A program made the position numbers and the translations under genes. Below, one piece after another: positions 53,902-62,266 of a stretch of 64,000 nucleotides of DNA (the stretch's first letter is position 1; the number at the start of each line of letters is the position of its first letter). The stretch comes from Pigmentiphaga litoralis. Its GTDB lineage: Bacteria; Pseudomonadota; Gammaproteobacteria; Burkholderiales; Burkholderiaceae_B. The notes beneath the pieces were generated by a model, which saw only the letters and a list, made by a program, of their open reading frames with translations, was not told the DNA's origin and did not search any database. The stretch covers positions 2,122,801 through 2,186,800 of the forward strand of contig NZ_BMXQ01000001.1 in assembly GCF_014651835.1 (NCBI RefSeq), in the 5' to 3' direction.

Positions 53902-54348
53902 TCATCGGGACAGGATCACGCTGGTGATCACCCCGGTGGCAATGGCAACCAGCAGGAACTCCGACCCCGACTGCACCCAGTGATAGCCAGGCGCCGGACG
54001 GTGCAGATGACGGCCGTGCCAGTCGTTCACGACGTAATAGCGCTGGTGGTAGCCGCGTGGCAGCCGATCGCCGCGGCTCCAGCGATGCGGCGGGTTGTAG
54101 TAGCGCACCTGCGGGCTGAAGCGTTGGGCGTCCCGATAGCCGCGCTCGTAGCCGTGGCTGTAGTGCCGGCGGTCGTCTCGGCGCTCACGCCAGTCATGGC
54201 GATCATGGCGGTCATGCCGGTCGTAGCGTCCGTGGCGGTCATGGCCGCGACCGTGGTCACGGTCATCGCGGGCTTGCGCCACCGACATCACCGACGACAG
54301 GGCCATCGCGGCGCTGGTCAGCAGGATTGCAATCGTTCGTTTGTTCAT
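53902..54348 (-). CDS. RcnB-family exported His/Arg/Asp-rich protein
   Basis: 148 residues from ATG 54348, with AAAGGTG upstream. A Sec signal peptide (MNKRTIAILLTSAAMALSSV, cleavage near A-Q-A) is followed by a low-complexity charged segment with repeated D-R-H (RYDRHDRHDRHDWRERRDD). The C-terminal domain R-G-D-R-L-P-R-G-Y-H-Q-R-Y-Y-V-V and P-A-P-G-Y-H-W-V with a final hydrophobic segment is the RcnB/DUF pattern. RcnB of E. coli modulates periplasmic nickel/cobalt homeostasis; metal binding here is suggested by the histidines only. Confidence 0.82.
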   Translation of the reverse strand: MNKRTIAILLTSAAMALSSVMSVAQARDDRDHGRGHDRHGRYDRHDRHDRHDWRERRDDRRHYSHGYERGYRDAQRFSPQVRYYNPPHRWSRGDRLPRGYHQRYYVVNDWHGRHLHRPAPGYHWVQSGSEFLLVAIATGVITSVILSR

Positions 54349-54526
54349 CACGGCACCTTTCAGTGTTACCGGGCATCCTGACATCCGTGCTTCCGGGTTC
54401 TGATCCGGAAGCGTTGCCAGTCTGTCGACAAGCTGAATTTACCCTGACACCGACGGCGCCGGGATGGCGGAGTGGTAAACAAATGTCAGTTTCGCGTCAG
54501 CTTCGCGGTACATCCCGACGCCGTCG

Positions 54527-57031
54527 TCAGGCGGCCGATCGCCGCGCCAGCATGGCCGACAGACGGGACGTCAGGTCGTCCAGCTCGAAGGGCTTGGTGA
54601 TCATCTGCATGTTGCCTGTCAGGAAGCCCGCCGATCGCGTCGCGGCTTCGGCATAGCCCGTCATGAACAGCACCTTGAGGTCGGGTCGCGTCTGCAGCGC
54701 GGCGTCAGCCAGCTGGCGGCCGTTCAGGCCCGGCAGGCCCACATCGGTCAACAGGACATCCAGCGGCGCCGCGCTGTTCAGGAACGCGAGCCCGGCCTGG
54801 CCATCGGCCGCTTCGCTGACGTGATAGTCCAGGCTGCGCAAGACCTCGCACACCACCGCGCGCACCGTGTCGTCGTCTTCGACCACCAGCACGTTGGCGC
54901 CCGTGCAGGCGCCGGCGGCGTGGGCGGGGGCCGCCGCATCGCCCAGGGTTGCGACATCTTCAAGATACCGGGGCAGATACAGGCTGATGGACGTGCCTTC
55001 GCCCACCTGGCTGTCGATACGCGCCGTGCCGCCGGACTGCTGCGCAAACCCGTAAGCCATGGACAGACCCAGCCCGGTGCCCTGCCCGATCGGCTTGGTG
55101 GTGTAGAACGGTTCAAACGCGCGCGCCACCGTGTCCGGGCTCATGCCGGTTCCCGTATCGGCCACCTCGATCAGGACATAGTCCCCGGCAACCACGCCTG
55201 GCAGGCGCCGCACGCTCTCGGCCGTCAATTCGACGTTGGAAGTGGTGATGGTCAGCGTGCCGCCGTCGGGCATGGCGTCACGCGCGTTGATCGCCAGGTT
55301 CAGCAAGGCATTTTCCAGCTGGTTGGCGTCGCAACGGGCCATCCAGACGCCCGGATCAGTCACGGTCCGGGTGGCGATGCCCTCGCCCATCGTCCGTCGC
55401 AGCAGGTCCGCCATGCTGTCGACCAGTTCATTGGGGTTCAGGGGTACCGGCGCCAGGGGCTGGCGCCGCGAGAACGCAAGCAGACGGTGCGTCAGGGCGG
55501 CGGCCCGACCGGCCGAGCTTCTGGCCAGGGCCACGTAGCGGGACAGGTCGGTATTCAAACCGCGCCGCAGCGCGTGGTCGATCAGTTCCAGCGGTCCGGT
55601 AATGCCCTGCAGCAGATTGTTGAAGTCGTGCGCGATCCCGCCGGTCAACTGGCCGACCGCTTCCATTTTCTGCGACTGGCGCAGCGATTCTTCGGCGATA
55701 CGCAAGGCGTCGGCGGCATCGCGCTCGGCGGTGATATCCCGGCCGAACATGAACAGCGCATCTCCTTCCGACACCACCGTCAGCGACAACCACCGATGGC
55801 CCCCTTCCTTGTGGCGAAAGGCGACGTCCTGGCGCAACGGCGCATCGCCCGCGCCAACCTGGGTCCAGGGCTCGGCGTCGTTCATGTGTTCACTGGCCGT
55901 GAAGTCGCGCAAGGGCATGCCGATGACGGCTTCTTCCGACCAACCCAGCACCGACGTGAAGGCCGGATTGACCCGCAGCAGGTAGCCGTCGATGGACGCC
56001 GACGCCAGCACCTCGTGCGACATCATCCAGACCCGTTCGCTCGCGCGGCTGGAGTCCTCCACCTGCCCTTCCAGGATCTGGTTCAGCCGCCGCAGCTTGG
56101 CCTCGTTGACACGCAGGCGGTCTTCGGCGCGGCGGCGGTCATCCACGTCCTCGGTGGACCCATACCATTTGACGATGCGGCCCGAGGCATCACGCCGCGC
56201 CGACGCACGCGATCGCACCCAGCGATAGGTGCCGCTGCGCAGTCGCAACCGGTATTCGATGTCATAGGGCTCGCCCGTCGCGACCGACCGCTTCCAGCTT
56301 TCTATCGCCGGGCGCACGTCCACCGGATGCAGTGCCTCGCTCCAGGACAAGCCGCCACCGCCCGACCCCGTCCAATCTTCCCAGCGCCGCGCCTGATCGA
56401 CGACCCCTTCGGCATTCGCGGTCCAGGCAATCTGTGGATTCAGCTCCACCGCATGGCGATAGTGGTCCTCGCTTTCACGCAAGGCCGCTTCGGACCGGAA
56501 ACGTTCGATGGTCAACGCGACGGTCTGCGTGACCAGGACGATGACGTCCAGGTCCTCGGGCGTCGGGGAGCCTGGTGCGTTCATATACAGGGCGAAGGTG
56601 CCGAGCAGCACGCCGTCCGCGCCGATCAGCGGCGTCGACCAGCATGCCCGCATCTCGTAGTCGGCGGCGATGGACGCATAGGCTGCCCAGCGCGGGTCGG
56701 TTGCGATGTCCGAGACATAGGCCGGTTCGCCGCTATAGGCCGCACTGCCACAGGACCCCTGGAACGGCCCGATCGGCAGGCCGTCGACGATGGCGTTGTA
56801 GCTGTCCGGCAGGCTGGGCGCGGCGCCGTGGCGCAAGGTCGACTTGTCGGCATCCATCAACAGGACAGAGGCCCGCACCGGAACGCGCGCCGTCGACTCT
56901 ACCGTGGTAACGACCGATTCGAGCACGTCGCGCAGCGGGTCGCCGGCCGCAATACGACGCAACGCTGCACGTTCGGTGTCAATCAACGACGCAGTGATGG
57001 CAACGCGATGAAAAATCGGCTCGGCGGGCAT
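54527..57031 (-). CDS. Hybrid sensor histidine kinase (GAF-PAS-PAS-HisKA-HATPase-REC)
   Basis: 834 residues with no transmembrane helix, so cytoplasmic. A GAF domain (~15-180; S-C-G-S-A-A-Y-S-G-E-P-A-Y-V-S-D-I) is followed by a PAS/PAC domain with YRWVRSRASARRD and a second PAS ending F-G-R-D-I-T-A-E-R. HisKA carries the His in G-G-I-A-H-D-F-N-N-L-L-Q-G. HATPase_c shows NLAINARDAMPDGG and GTGLGLSMAYGFAQQ. A C-terminal receiver domain has VLVVEDDDTVR and the phospho-Asp in L-L-T-D-V-G-L-P-G. No partner output regulator is adjacent. The signal is unknown; redox or light sensing by GAF/PAS is possible. Confidence 0.93.
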   Translation of the reverse strand: MPAEPIFHRVAITASLIDTERAALRRIAAGDPLRDVLESVVTTVESTARVPVRASVLLMDADKSTLRHGAAPSLPDSYNAIVDGLPIGPFQGSCGSAAYSGEPAYVSDIATDPRWAAYASIAADYEMRACWSTPLIGADGVLLGTFALYMNAPGSPTPEDLDVIVLVTQTVALTIERFRSEAALRESEDHYRHAVELNPQIAWTANAEGVVDQARRWEDWTGSGGGGLSWSEALHPVDVRPAIESWKRSVATGEPYDIEYRLRLRSGTYRWVRSRASARRDASGRIVKWYGSTEDVDDRRRAEDRLRVNEAKLRRLNQILEGQVEDSSRASERVWMMSHEVLASASIDGYLLRVNPAFTSVLGWSEEAVIGMPLRDFTASEHMNDAEPWTQVGAGDAPLRQDVAFRHKEGGHRWLSLTVVSEGDALFMFGRDITAERDAADALRIAEESLRQSQKMEAVGQLTGGIAHDFNNLLQGITGPLELIDHALRRGLNTDLSRYVALARSSAGRAAALTHRLLAFSRRQPLAPVPLNPNELVDSMADLLRRTMGEGIATRTVTDPGVWMARCDANQLENALLNLAINARDAMPDGGTLTITTSNVELTAESVRRLPGVVAGDYVLIEVADTGTGMSPDTVARAFEPFYTTKPIGQGTGLGLSMAYGFAQQSGGTARIDSQVGEGTSISLYLPRYLEDVATLGDAAAPAHAAGACTGANVLVVEDDDTVRAVVCEVLRSLDYHVSEAADGQAGLAFLNSAAPLDVLLTDVGLPGLNGRQLADAALQTRPDLKVLFMTGYAEAATRSAGFLTGNMQMITKPFELDDLTSRLSAMLARRSAA

Positions 57032-57072
57032 GGCTCTGCATCTCGGTGGGTCGCCAAAGCATAGCGCAACAA

Positions 57073-57104
57073 CGACACAGCGCGACCGAAGTCGCGCTGT
57101 GTCG
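57073..57104 (-). terminator. Stem-loop terminator downstream of the alpha/beta-hydrolase gene
   Basis: A perfect 14-bp stem, CGACACAGCGCGAC with its complement, is closed on the minus strand by a C(TTCG)G tetraloop, an extra-stable RNA loop. A short T/G-rich tail (TTGTTGC) follows. It lies ~90 bases after the hydrolase stop and before the kinase start. Confidence 0.65.
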
Positions 57105-57192
57105 CATGCATGTCACGAAGATGCCAGACGGCGGCATCGGGCCAGGGCAGGCTGCGGGACCGTGCCCGCACCTGCCTCGGCCCCACCGCGTG

Positions 57193-59316
57193 TCAGGGGA
57201 AAATCTGCCGGGCCGTGGCCTCCTGGATCAGGCGATCGGCGTCGCGTTGCAGCAGGAAGCGCTGGGTGACCAGGCTGTTGGCAGCCGCCGTCACGGCCGC
57301 TATATAGCCCGCCTGATTGCCATACAGGCTCTGCAGCGATGGCCGGGTATCCCCTGCCGCGATCCGCGCGGCTTCGGTCACATGGAACGGCAGGTAGGCA
57401 CCCGACAGGCCCGACAGATCGACGATGCCCGGAATCGCCACATAATTGAACTCCAGGCTGGTGCCCAGCGGCGCCAGGGCTTCAACACTGCGGATGCCGG
57501 TCTTGGCCATGCCGGTGGACGGATCCACCTGCGGGACCAGGATCGCGTAGTCCTTGCCCGAATAGGCGGGCGGCAGCACCGTGGCGATCCCCGACTCGTC
57601 TTCCGGCCGGTATTGCGGACCGTAGTTCAGCACCGAATAGCCATTCACCCGCGCCAGGTAATTGAAGGTCGGCACCGGGGTCTGCACGCCGCCCACAGGC
57701 CAGGTCACGCCTTTCATGACCGGGAATTTGAGCTGGTCCGGACGGGTCAGCGTGCCGTCGGCCACCTTCGGCACTTGCGAGGGTGGCGGCGCCTTGTCAG
57801 CGACCACCCAGTCTTCCAGATCCAGGAACAGTGCGCGGAAGGTGTCGGTATGGTGGGCCACGGTGCCGGTCGGGTACACGTTGGACGCGGCGTTATAGCT
57901 GATGCTGCCCGTGCCCCCACTGCCGCCGTGCTGCGTGCTGGCGTAGTAATAGATCCGCGCATTGTCAGGCTGCGCAAGATCGGTGAACCCATACGCATCG
58001 GTCAGCACGGGCGAGCCCTGCAGCACCCAGAACTCGGTGCCCGACAGCCCCAGGAAGAACTTGGGGCAGGTCGACGAAGCCGAGCAGCGTGTCATCACCC
58101 CGCCCTTCTGGCCGGTGATGGGGTCGACATAATCCTTGCCCAGCGCACGTGGCGCAGTCTGGCCAAAGGCCGTGTGGTCGGTCCGCAGACCGCCCCCGCC
58201 GCCCGGCACGGCAAAGCGCGTGTTGATGTTGGTCTGGCGGGCGGCAACGTGCGCGTACATGCCGTCGAACACCTTCCCACCATCCAGCGACTGGTTGAAG
58301 CCAAGATGCAGGAAGGTCTTCATGGCATTGCCAGACTGCGACGTGCCCTGCCCTATCGTGTGCTTGATGCGGCCCGCCAGCGGGTTGGGCGTGCCGGCCG
58401 CGTCCGCGGTCTTGCTGCGGAAGAAGCTGACCGTATCGCGCAAGGCGGCCAATCCGACGCCCATGACCTTCGGGTCCTTGGCCACGTAGACCAGTTCATA
58501 CAGGTAATTGCCCTGCAGGCCGCCCCTGACGCAGATGCTGGCGGGGTCGGGCTTGCCGGGGAACGGCGTGGTGGCGTCGCAGGTCGCGAACTTCCAGTCA
58601 GATGGCGCGATGGTCACGCGCTGGTCGGTCTCGTTCAGGCGGCGGGTCAGCGAATAGCCCGGCAAGGTGTTGTCGAGACTGGCGGGCGCATACGGAATCA
58701 TCGACCCGTTGAACACGCCGCCCGGCAGCGCCGTTGACAGCACGTCGCGGCTGGGCACCAGCTCGGCGCGGTAGGTCCCCGTAATGGACGAGCCGTCGGG
58801 GTTCTTTGCGACCGGCACGGTGGCGGTCAGGCGCGCGGCGGTGCTCTTGGGCACGTCGCCCTGCCATGCCGAATACAGCACGACGTAACCGCGCTCCAGG
58901 AAGACGGCATCGCTGGGGGTGGCGGTCGGATTCAGGTAGGTCAGGATATTGCCGCGATTGGGGGCGTCGTACCGCAGCACCCCGTTGGACTTGCTCATGT
59001 CCTTGGGCTTGAGCATCACGAAGTCTGCCGAATAGTCAACCATGCCGCGGGCATTGACCGGCGCCAGGGCCAGGTCCTGAATGACAGCGTTGCGGCTGTC
59101 CTTGGGATCGACTTCGCCGGCGATGGTGCCGGTCACGCGCTCGTAGGCGCCAACCGAGCCGTACGTGCCCGGAAAATCTTCCGTCGCCGTCACGGTCATT
59201 GTCAGCCGGGGGGTCACGCTGGGCGCGGATGGCGCATCGTCGCCATCGCTGCCGCCACACGCCGCCAAGGTACCGGCCAGCGTTACCGCAGTGGCTGCCC
59301 ACATCGTTCGTTTCAT
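57193..59316 (-). CDS. Large alpha/beta-hydrolase-domain lipoprotein
   Basis: 707 residues from ATG 59316, with GAGGAGAC six bases upstream. The signal ends in the lipobox L-A-A-C followed by GGSDGDD, so it is an exported lipoprotein. The likely nucleophile serine is in G-Q-G-T-S-Q-S-G-N-A-M, a GxSxSG-type elbow of the 'alpha/beta hydrolase domain' (Abhydrolase_10) family. Paired cysteines occur in M-T-R-C-S-A-S-S-T-C-P. Substrates of the family are largely unknown; esters are likely. Single gene with its own promoter region to the right (59317-59400 is AT-richer). Confidence 0.82.
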   Translation of the reverse strand: MKRTMWAATAVTLAGTLAACGGSDGDDAPSAPSVTPRLTMTVTATEDFPGTYGSVGAYERVTGTIAGEVDPKDSRNAVIQDLALAPVNARGMVDYSADFVMLKPKDMSKSNGVLRYDAPNRGNILTYLNPTATPSDAVFLERGYVVLYSAWQGDVPKSTAARLTATVPVAKNPDGSSITGTYRAELVPSRDVLSTALPGGVFNGSMIPYAPASLDNTLPGYSLTRRLNETDQRVTIAPSDWKFATCDATTPFPGKPDPASICVRGGLQGNYLYELVYVAKDPKVMGVGLAALRDTVSFFRSKTADAAGTPNPLAGRIKHTIGQGTSQSGNAMKTFLHLGFNQSLDGGKVFDGMYAHVAARQTNINTRFAVPGGGGGLRTDHTAFGQTAPRALGKDYVDPITGQKGGVMTRCSASSTCPKFFLGLSGTEFWVLQGSPVLTDAYGFTDLAQPDNARIYYYASTQHGGSGGTGSISYNAASNVYPTGTVAHHTDTFRALFLDLEDWVVADKAPPPSQVPKVADGTLTRPDQLKFPVMKGVTWPVGGVQTPVPTFNYLARVNGYSVLNYGPQYRPEDESGIATVLPPAYSGKDYAILVPQVDPSTGMAKTGIRSVEALAPLGTSLEFNYVAIPGIVDLSGLSGAYLPFHVTEAARIAAGDTRPSLQSLYGNQAGYIAAVTAAANSLVTQRFLLQRDADRLIQEATARQIFP

Positions 59317-59439
59317 GCCTGTCTCCTCGTGTCTGCCCGGATAGGAACCGGATCTGGGTCCTAATCTAATCGGGCCGCGACTATTGTTGAAATCAATTAT
59401 CGAGATAGGTCGATCTGGAAAACGAATGAATGGCGCATG

Positions 59440-59465
59440 AAAAAAGCGGCCTTGCAGGCCGCTTT
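59440..59465 (-). terminator. Rho-independent terminator of the small-protein pair
   Basis: On the minus strand AAAGCGGCC pairs with GGCCGCTTT around a five-base loop, followed by further T residues (T6 in all). It lies 46 bases after the stop at 59511. Confidence 0.88.
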
Positions 59466-59510
59466 GAGCACATCGCGTCGCGGGCAATTGTGGCCGCGGT
59501 CAGGTAAAGC

Positions 59511-59702
59511 TTACGTAGGTTGCGCCCAGCGTTCGGCGCGGTCCAGCGGCACGCTGTCCAGACCGCCGGGCGTCATGTCGGCGTCCTCGAAACTGTCGGG
59601 CGCGCTGTCGAATTCAAAGCGCTGGTGCCGCTCGGACGACAAGGCCCCGCTCACGTATTGTTCATAACGATGGGCCAGCGGTGTGTCGAGATCGCGGCTC
59701 AT
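59511..59702 (-). CDS. Small acidic hypothetical protein (63 aa)
   Basis: 63 residues, hydrophilic and acidic, beginning MSRDLDTPLAHRYEQYVSGA and containing F-E-D-A-D-M-T-P-G-G-L-D. No signal peptide, membrane helix or known domain. Its start overlaps the stop of the upstream small gene by ATGA, so the pair is translationally coupled, and a terminator follows. This arrangement supports real coding. Function unknown. Confidence 0.65.
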   Translation of the reverse strand: MSRDLDTPLAHRYEQYVSGALSSERHQRFEFDSAPDSFEDADMTPGGLDSVPLDRAERWAQPT

Positions 59703-59941
59703 GGCTTGCCCGATCCATTCGACTTGGCTGGATGGGTATGACCCGGATCGGCAGACGGCCCGCCGTCGGCGGCGTTGCCTGCCGAGGTAACGCCTGCTTC
59801 GCCGCCAAGCCCGCCACCTTCGGCCAGGCCCCCTTCGTCATTGCTTTCCGTGGATGCGGTCGTGCGGCTGTCGTGGGCCCGGTTCAGCGCTTCTGCAGCC
59901 GTGTCTTCGTCGTCCTGCTTCGGGGGGGTGGTGGCGTTCAT
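59699..59941 (-). CDS. Small Gly/Ala/Asp-rich hypothetical protein (80 aa)
   Basis: 80 residues from ATG 59941, with AGAGAG about nine bases upstream; a longer frame to 60022 has no ribosome-binding site. The sequence is low in complexity and probably disordered: MNATTPPKQDDEDTAAEALN at the start, then G-G-L-A-E-G-G-G-L-G-G-E-A-G. First gene of a coupled pair with the 63-residue protein. Composition and the nearby KGG-type gene suggest a stress-related hydrophilin-like role, which is inference only. Confidence 0.6.
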   Translation of the reverse strand: MNATTPPKQDDEDTAAEALNRAHDSRTTASTESNDEGGLAEGGGLGGEAGVTSAGNAADGGPSADPGHTHPAKSNGSGKP

Positions 59942-60047
59942 GGCGCAGCTCTCTACCGTATGGGAACGTACCCATGAGCAAGCGCTGTACCCGCACGTCG
60001 CTGGCCAGCATCGAGGATGCACGTGACGCCAGCCGTCCCCAGAATGA

Positions 60048-60077
60048 ACAAAGCCCGCGGATCGCCGCGGGCTTTGT
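60048..60077 (-). terminator. Rho-independent terminator after the 24-residue membrane peptide gene
   Basis: A 13-bp stem, ACAAAGCCCGCGG with CCGCGGGCTTTGT, has an ATCG loop and on the minus strand a T-containing tail (TTCATTC). It lies 35 bases after the stop at 60113. Confidence 0.75.
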
Positions 60078-60112
60078 TGGAGGCCGGCGCAAGCGCCGCC
60101 GTGTCGTGTGAC

Positions 60113-60187
60113 TCAGCGCAGGCCGAAGAACGACAGCACTGCGATGACGATGACGACCAGCCCAACGATATAGATGATGCCGTTCAT
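60113..60187 (-). CDS. 24-residue single-pass membrane peptide
   Basis: ATG 60187, with AGGGGA seven bases upstream, and TGA at 60113-60115. The product starts MNGIIYIVGLVVIVIAVLSF and ends FGLR, i.e. one hydrophobic helix with a C-terminal Arg. Very short peptides ending 'LSF.GLR' occur widely in proteobacteria as unnamed small membrane proteins, as far as I recall. A good ribosome-binding site and its own terminator make it a real gene. Function unknown. Confidence 0.7.
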   Translation of the reverse strand: MNGIIYIVGLVVIVIAVLSFFGLR

Positions 60188-60640
60188 ATTGCTTCCCCTC
60201 ACTTCGTTGAAAGTACGAATCGAATCTTGCGCCGATTCCCCAAACTTGAGCGGCCATCCTAGCACCGCGACTTTCCGATGCGCCCCAGGGTTCGGCTCAA
60301 TTCGTAACGGCACGCATCGCCGCCAACGGCGCCCATGCTCACCTTTGGTCCAGCGGCAGGCACCGCGCAGATCGTTTGTCTGCCTGCTTGAAGGACCTCG
60401 CCCCGTAGCCTGGAACAGGGGCATTTTCGTACGTGCCCCTTCGTGTCTGCCGGATACAAGCACTTTCACTGTAGTGGCCTGCAAGCGCGCTCAGGCGGTC
60501 CCTTCTTGCGCGCGGGCCTGGCTTGACTGGCGCTAAAGCCTTGTCATACAACGTGAACCACTGTCACCGTCATGTCGCCAGTCGCACGTAGAGTCATGAC
60601 CGGGCTGAATGTGCAGCCCGTCCATTCATGGAGGCATTCC
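60188..60640. other. Divergent intergenic region between the membrane peptide and the 145-aa paralogue 1
   Basis: 453 bp with no supported gene. It contains a candidate promoter at 60524-60552, a small stem GGGCTG/CAGCCC at 60602-60619 just before the paralogue, and GGAGG at 60630-60634 as its ribosome-binding site. The frames that cross the region look like shadows. Confidence 0.5.
60524..60552 (+). promoter_or_regulatory. Candidate sigma-70 promoter of the 145-aa paralogue 1
   Basis: TTGACT (60524-60529), a 17-base spacer, and ATACAA (60547-60552) form a plausible promoter about 90 bases upstream of the start codon at 60641. Confidence 0.45.
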
Positions 60641-61078
60641 ATGTTGAAGCACGATCCGTCGGGCAACCGTTCCGACCATGAACACGCTTTCCCCCCCGCT
60701 GCCCCGCGCTGTGTCGGCAATGTCCGCAGCGCATCGGTCATCAACCAGGACGTATCGAGGTTGCTGGACATGGCCTGCGCTGAACAAGCGGCCGTGGTGT
60801 CCCACATCGGCCGGGGATCTGACCTTGCGCGCGATCCGTCCCGGCTGTGGGTTCCGGAAGAACCTTCAGATGCGGCTAATCCGCGGGCAGCCATCCTGAC
60901 CGCCCCTGTTTGGGATGAGACCGCCGACCGGTTGATCCCGCAGGGCTGCTGCCTGGCTGAGGATGACGCAAGCGGGCAGGTAAAACTCACCTGGCGCTAC
61001 GGTCCCAGCAAGCAAAGTGCGCTGCTTTCGAAAGATGCTTACCACCGCCTGCTGGACAGTGCCACGATCGTCGAATAA
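60641..61078 (+). CDS. Uncharacterised 145-aa protein, paralogue 1 of a local pair
   Basis: 145 residues from ATG 60641, with GGAGG seven bases upstream. No signal or membrane segment. The C-terminal half contains N-P-R-A-A-I-L-T-A-P-V-W and then LIPQGCCLAEDDASGQVKL, T-W-R-Y-G and a final A-T-I-V-E. The gene at 61593 has the same pattern (NPRAAVVTRP, VPEGCCLLE, S-W-R-R-G, G-T-I-V-D) and exactly the same length. The pair flanks a KGG-type stress protein. I do not recognise the family. The paired Cys-Cys is a possible metal or redox site. Confidence 0.7.
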   Translation: MLKHDPSGNRSDHEHAFPPAAPRCVGNVRSASVINQDVSRLLDMACAEQAAVVSHIGRGSDLARDPSRLWVPEEPSDAANPRAAILTAPVWDETADRLIPQGCCLAEDDASGQVKLTWRYGPSKQSALLSKDAYHRLLDSATIVE

Positions 61079-61157
61079 CGGCGCTGCAGCGAAGGATGAG
61101 CAAGATCTGCCCATCGCGGATTCATCCTTTGGCGTAGCAGAAATAGGTAGATCTCTC

Positions 61158-61187
61158 GGAATTTGAAAGTGTTTGAAATACTCTCAA
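61158..61187 (+). promoter_or_regulatory. Candidate ECF-sigma (SigE-like) promoter of the KGG-type gene
   Basis: GGAATTT (61158-61164), a 17-base AT-rich spacer and TCTCAA (61182-61187) resemble the RpoE-type GGAACTT/TCTGA pattern. It lies in an AT-rich patch ~70 bases upstream of the stress-protein start. A short GACTC/GAGTC stem lies between. Confidence 0.35.
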
Positions 61188-61258
61188 AAGCTCACGAAAA
61201 AACGCGCTATTACTGACCCGTCGCTGACTCGTTGTGAGTCGCCCCAGACGGAGCAGGT

Positions 61259-61528
61259 ATGACCGAGCAACTCAAAACTCGACGGCCGCGCGGATTCGCG
61301 GCTATGGATCCCGATAAACAGAAAGCCCTCGCCTCGGCGGGTGGACGCGCCGCGCACCGGCACGGCCGCGCGCACCAGTTCACCGAGGACGAAGCGCGTC
61401 TGGCGGGCGCCAAAGGCCGCGCAGCACGTCAGGCAAAACGCATCGCCGCCATGAATACCGGGTCGGACGACGCTCGGGATGAACAGAACGAAGACGTATC
61501 GGTGGACGAGTCCGAACTGCAGACCTGA
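61259..61528 (+). CDS. KGG-domain (general stress, con-10-like) hydrophilic protein
   Basis: 89 residues from ATG 61259, with GGAG five bases upstream. It has two KGG-type motifs: RGFAAMDPDKQKALASAGGR with A-A-H-R-H-G-R-A-H-Q-F-T, and E-D-E-A-R-L-A-G-A-K-G-R-A-A. An acidic tail (D-E-Q-N-E-D-V-S-V-D-E-S-E) follows. Such hydrophilin-like proteins (GsiB/YciG/con-10 group) accumulate in stress or stationary phase and are probably disordered. It lies between two paralogous unknown genes. Confidence 0.85.
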   Translation: MTEQLKTRRPRGFAAMDPDKQKALASAGGRAAHRHGRAHQFTEDEARLAGAKGRAARQAKRIAAMNTGSDDARDEQNEDVSVDESELQT

Positions 61529-61592
61529 CGTTATCGACACGATGCGCCCACGCTGCCACACACCGCTGATCGGCGGCGGCGGCTTGGGGAAC

Positions 61593-62030
61593 ATGATGAA
61601 TATCAAAGCCAGTGCAGTCGACGCGATCATCTTCGGATCCAGACCGGGTCGCCCGACGTCACGCCGCGCCACCCGCGAACGCGACAGCCCCGACGAACAG
61701 TGGACGGCGATGGCCCGACGCCTGGAAAATGCGGGCGCTCGCTTCAACGCGCACATGGCCCGTGACACGGAAAAACCCAACTGGTCCGCGGCGACAGGAT
61801 TTTGGCAGGCACGCTCGTGTCGGCCCTGGACGAATCCCCGCGCCGCCGTGGTGACCCGACCGATCCTGGGATCGGGGGACGCCGCAAGTGTGCCCGAGGG
61901 CTGCTGTCTGCTGGAAACCGAACCTGACCACACCGTGCTCAGCTGGCGCCGCGGCATTGACGTGGTGCAGGTGCGACTGACGTCGGACGAGTTCGAAGCG
62001 TATCGCGCGGACGGCACGATCGTCGACTGA
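61593..62030 (+). CDS. Uncharacterised 145-aa protein, paralogue 2 of a local pair
   Basis: 145 residues from ATG 61593 (MMNIKASAVDAIIF), with TTGGGGA four bases upstream. A longer frame begins at 61479 but overlaps the KGG gene and would not match the paralogue's length. Shared features with paralogue 1 are N-P-R-A-A-V-V-T-R-P-I, V-P-E-G-C-C-L-L-E-T, L-S-W-R-R-G and the terminal G-T-I-V-D. The N-terminal half is more basic (S-R-R-A-T-R-E-R) and has diverged. A terminator follows. No known family recognised. Confidence 0.68.
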   Translation: MMNIKASAVDAIIFGSRPGRPTSRRATRERDSPDEQWTAMARRLENAGARFNAHMARDTEKPNWSAATGFWQARSCRPWTNPRAAVVTRPILGSGDAASVPEGCCLLETEPDHTVLSWRRGIDVVQVRLTSDEFEAYRADGTIVD

Positions 62031-62100
62031 TCAGCCGGGGAGCGATCCCAGGTCGATGGGCCGGCCAACGACAGGGTCGGTGATGTAGCGCCCCAAAACA

Positions 62101-62128
62101 AAAACGCCACCGGCAAGGGTGGCGTTTT
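62101..62128 (+). terminator. Terminator after paralogue 2
   Basis: An 11-bp stem, AAAACGCCACC with GGTGGCGTTTT, and a short GGCAAG loop region lies 71 bases after the stop. The T arm gives it a U-tract. Confidence 0.8.
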
Positions 62129-62189
62129 CGCTTCGTCTTTGCAGCGGGCTTGAAGCGAACTTCAGTGGCGTGCTGCAAGGCTGAATTCT

Positions 62190-62266
<77 letters not shown>

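Noticed and set aside
54150-54260. Short tandem DNA repeats resembling a CRISPR-like array
   Set aside because: They encode the Asp-Arg-His repeats of the RcnB-like protein; there are no spacers and no cas genes.
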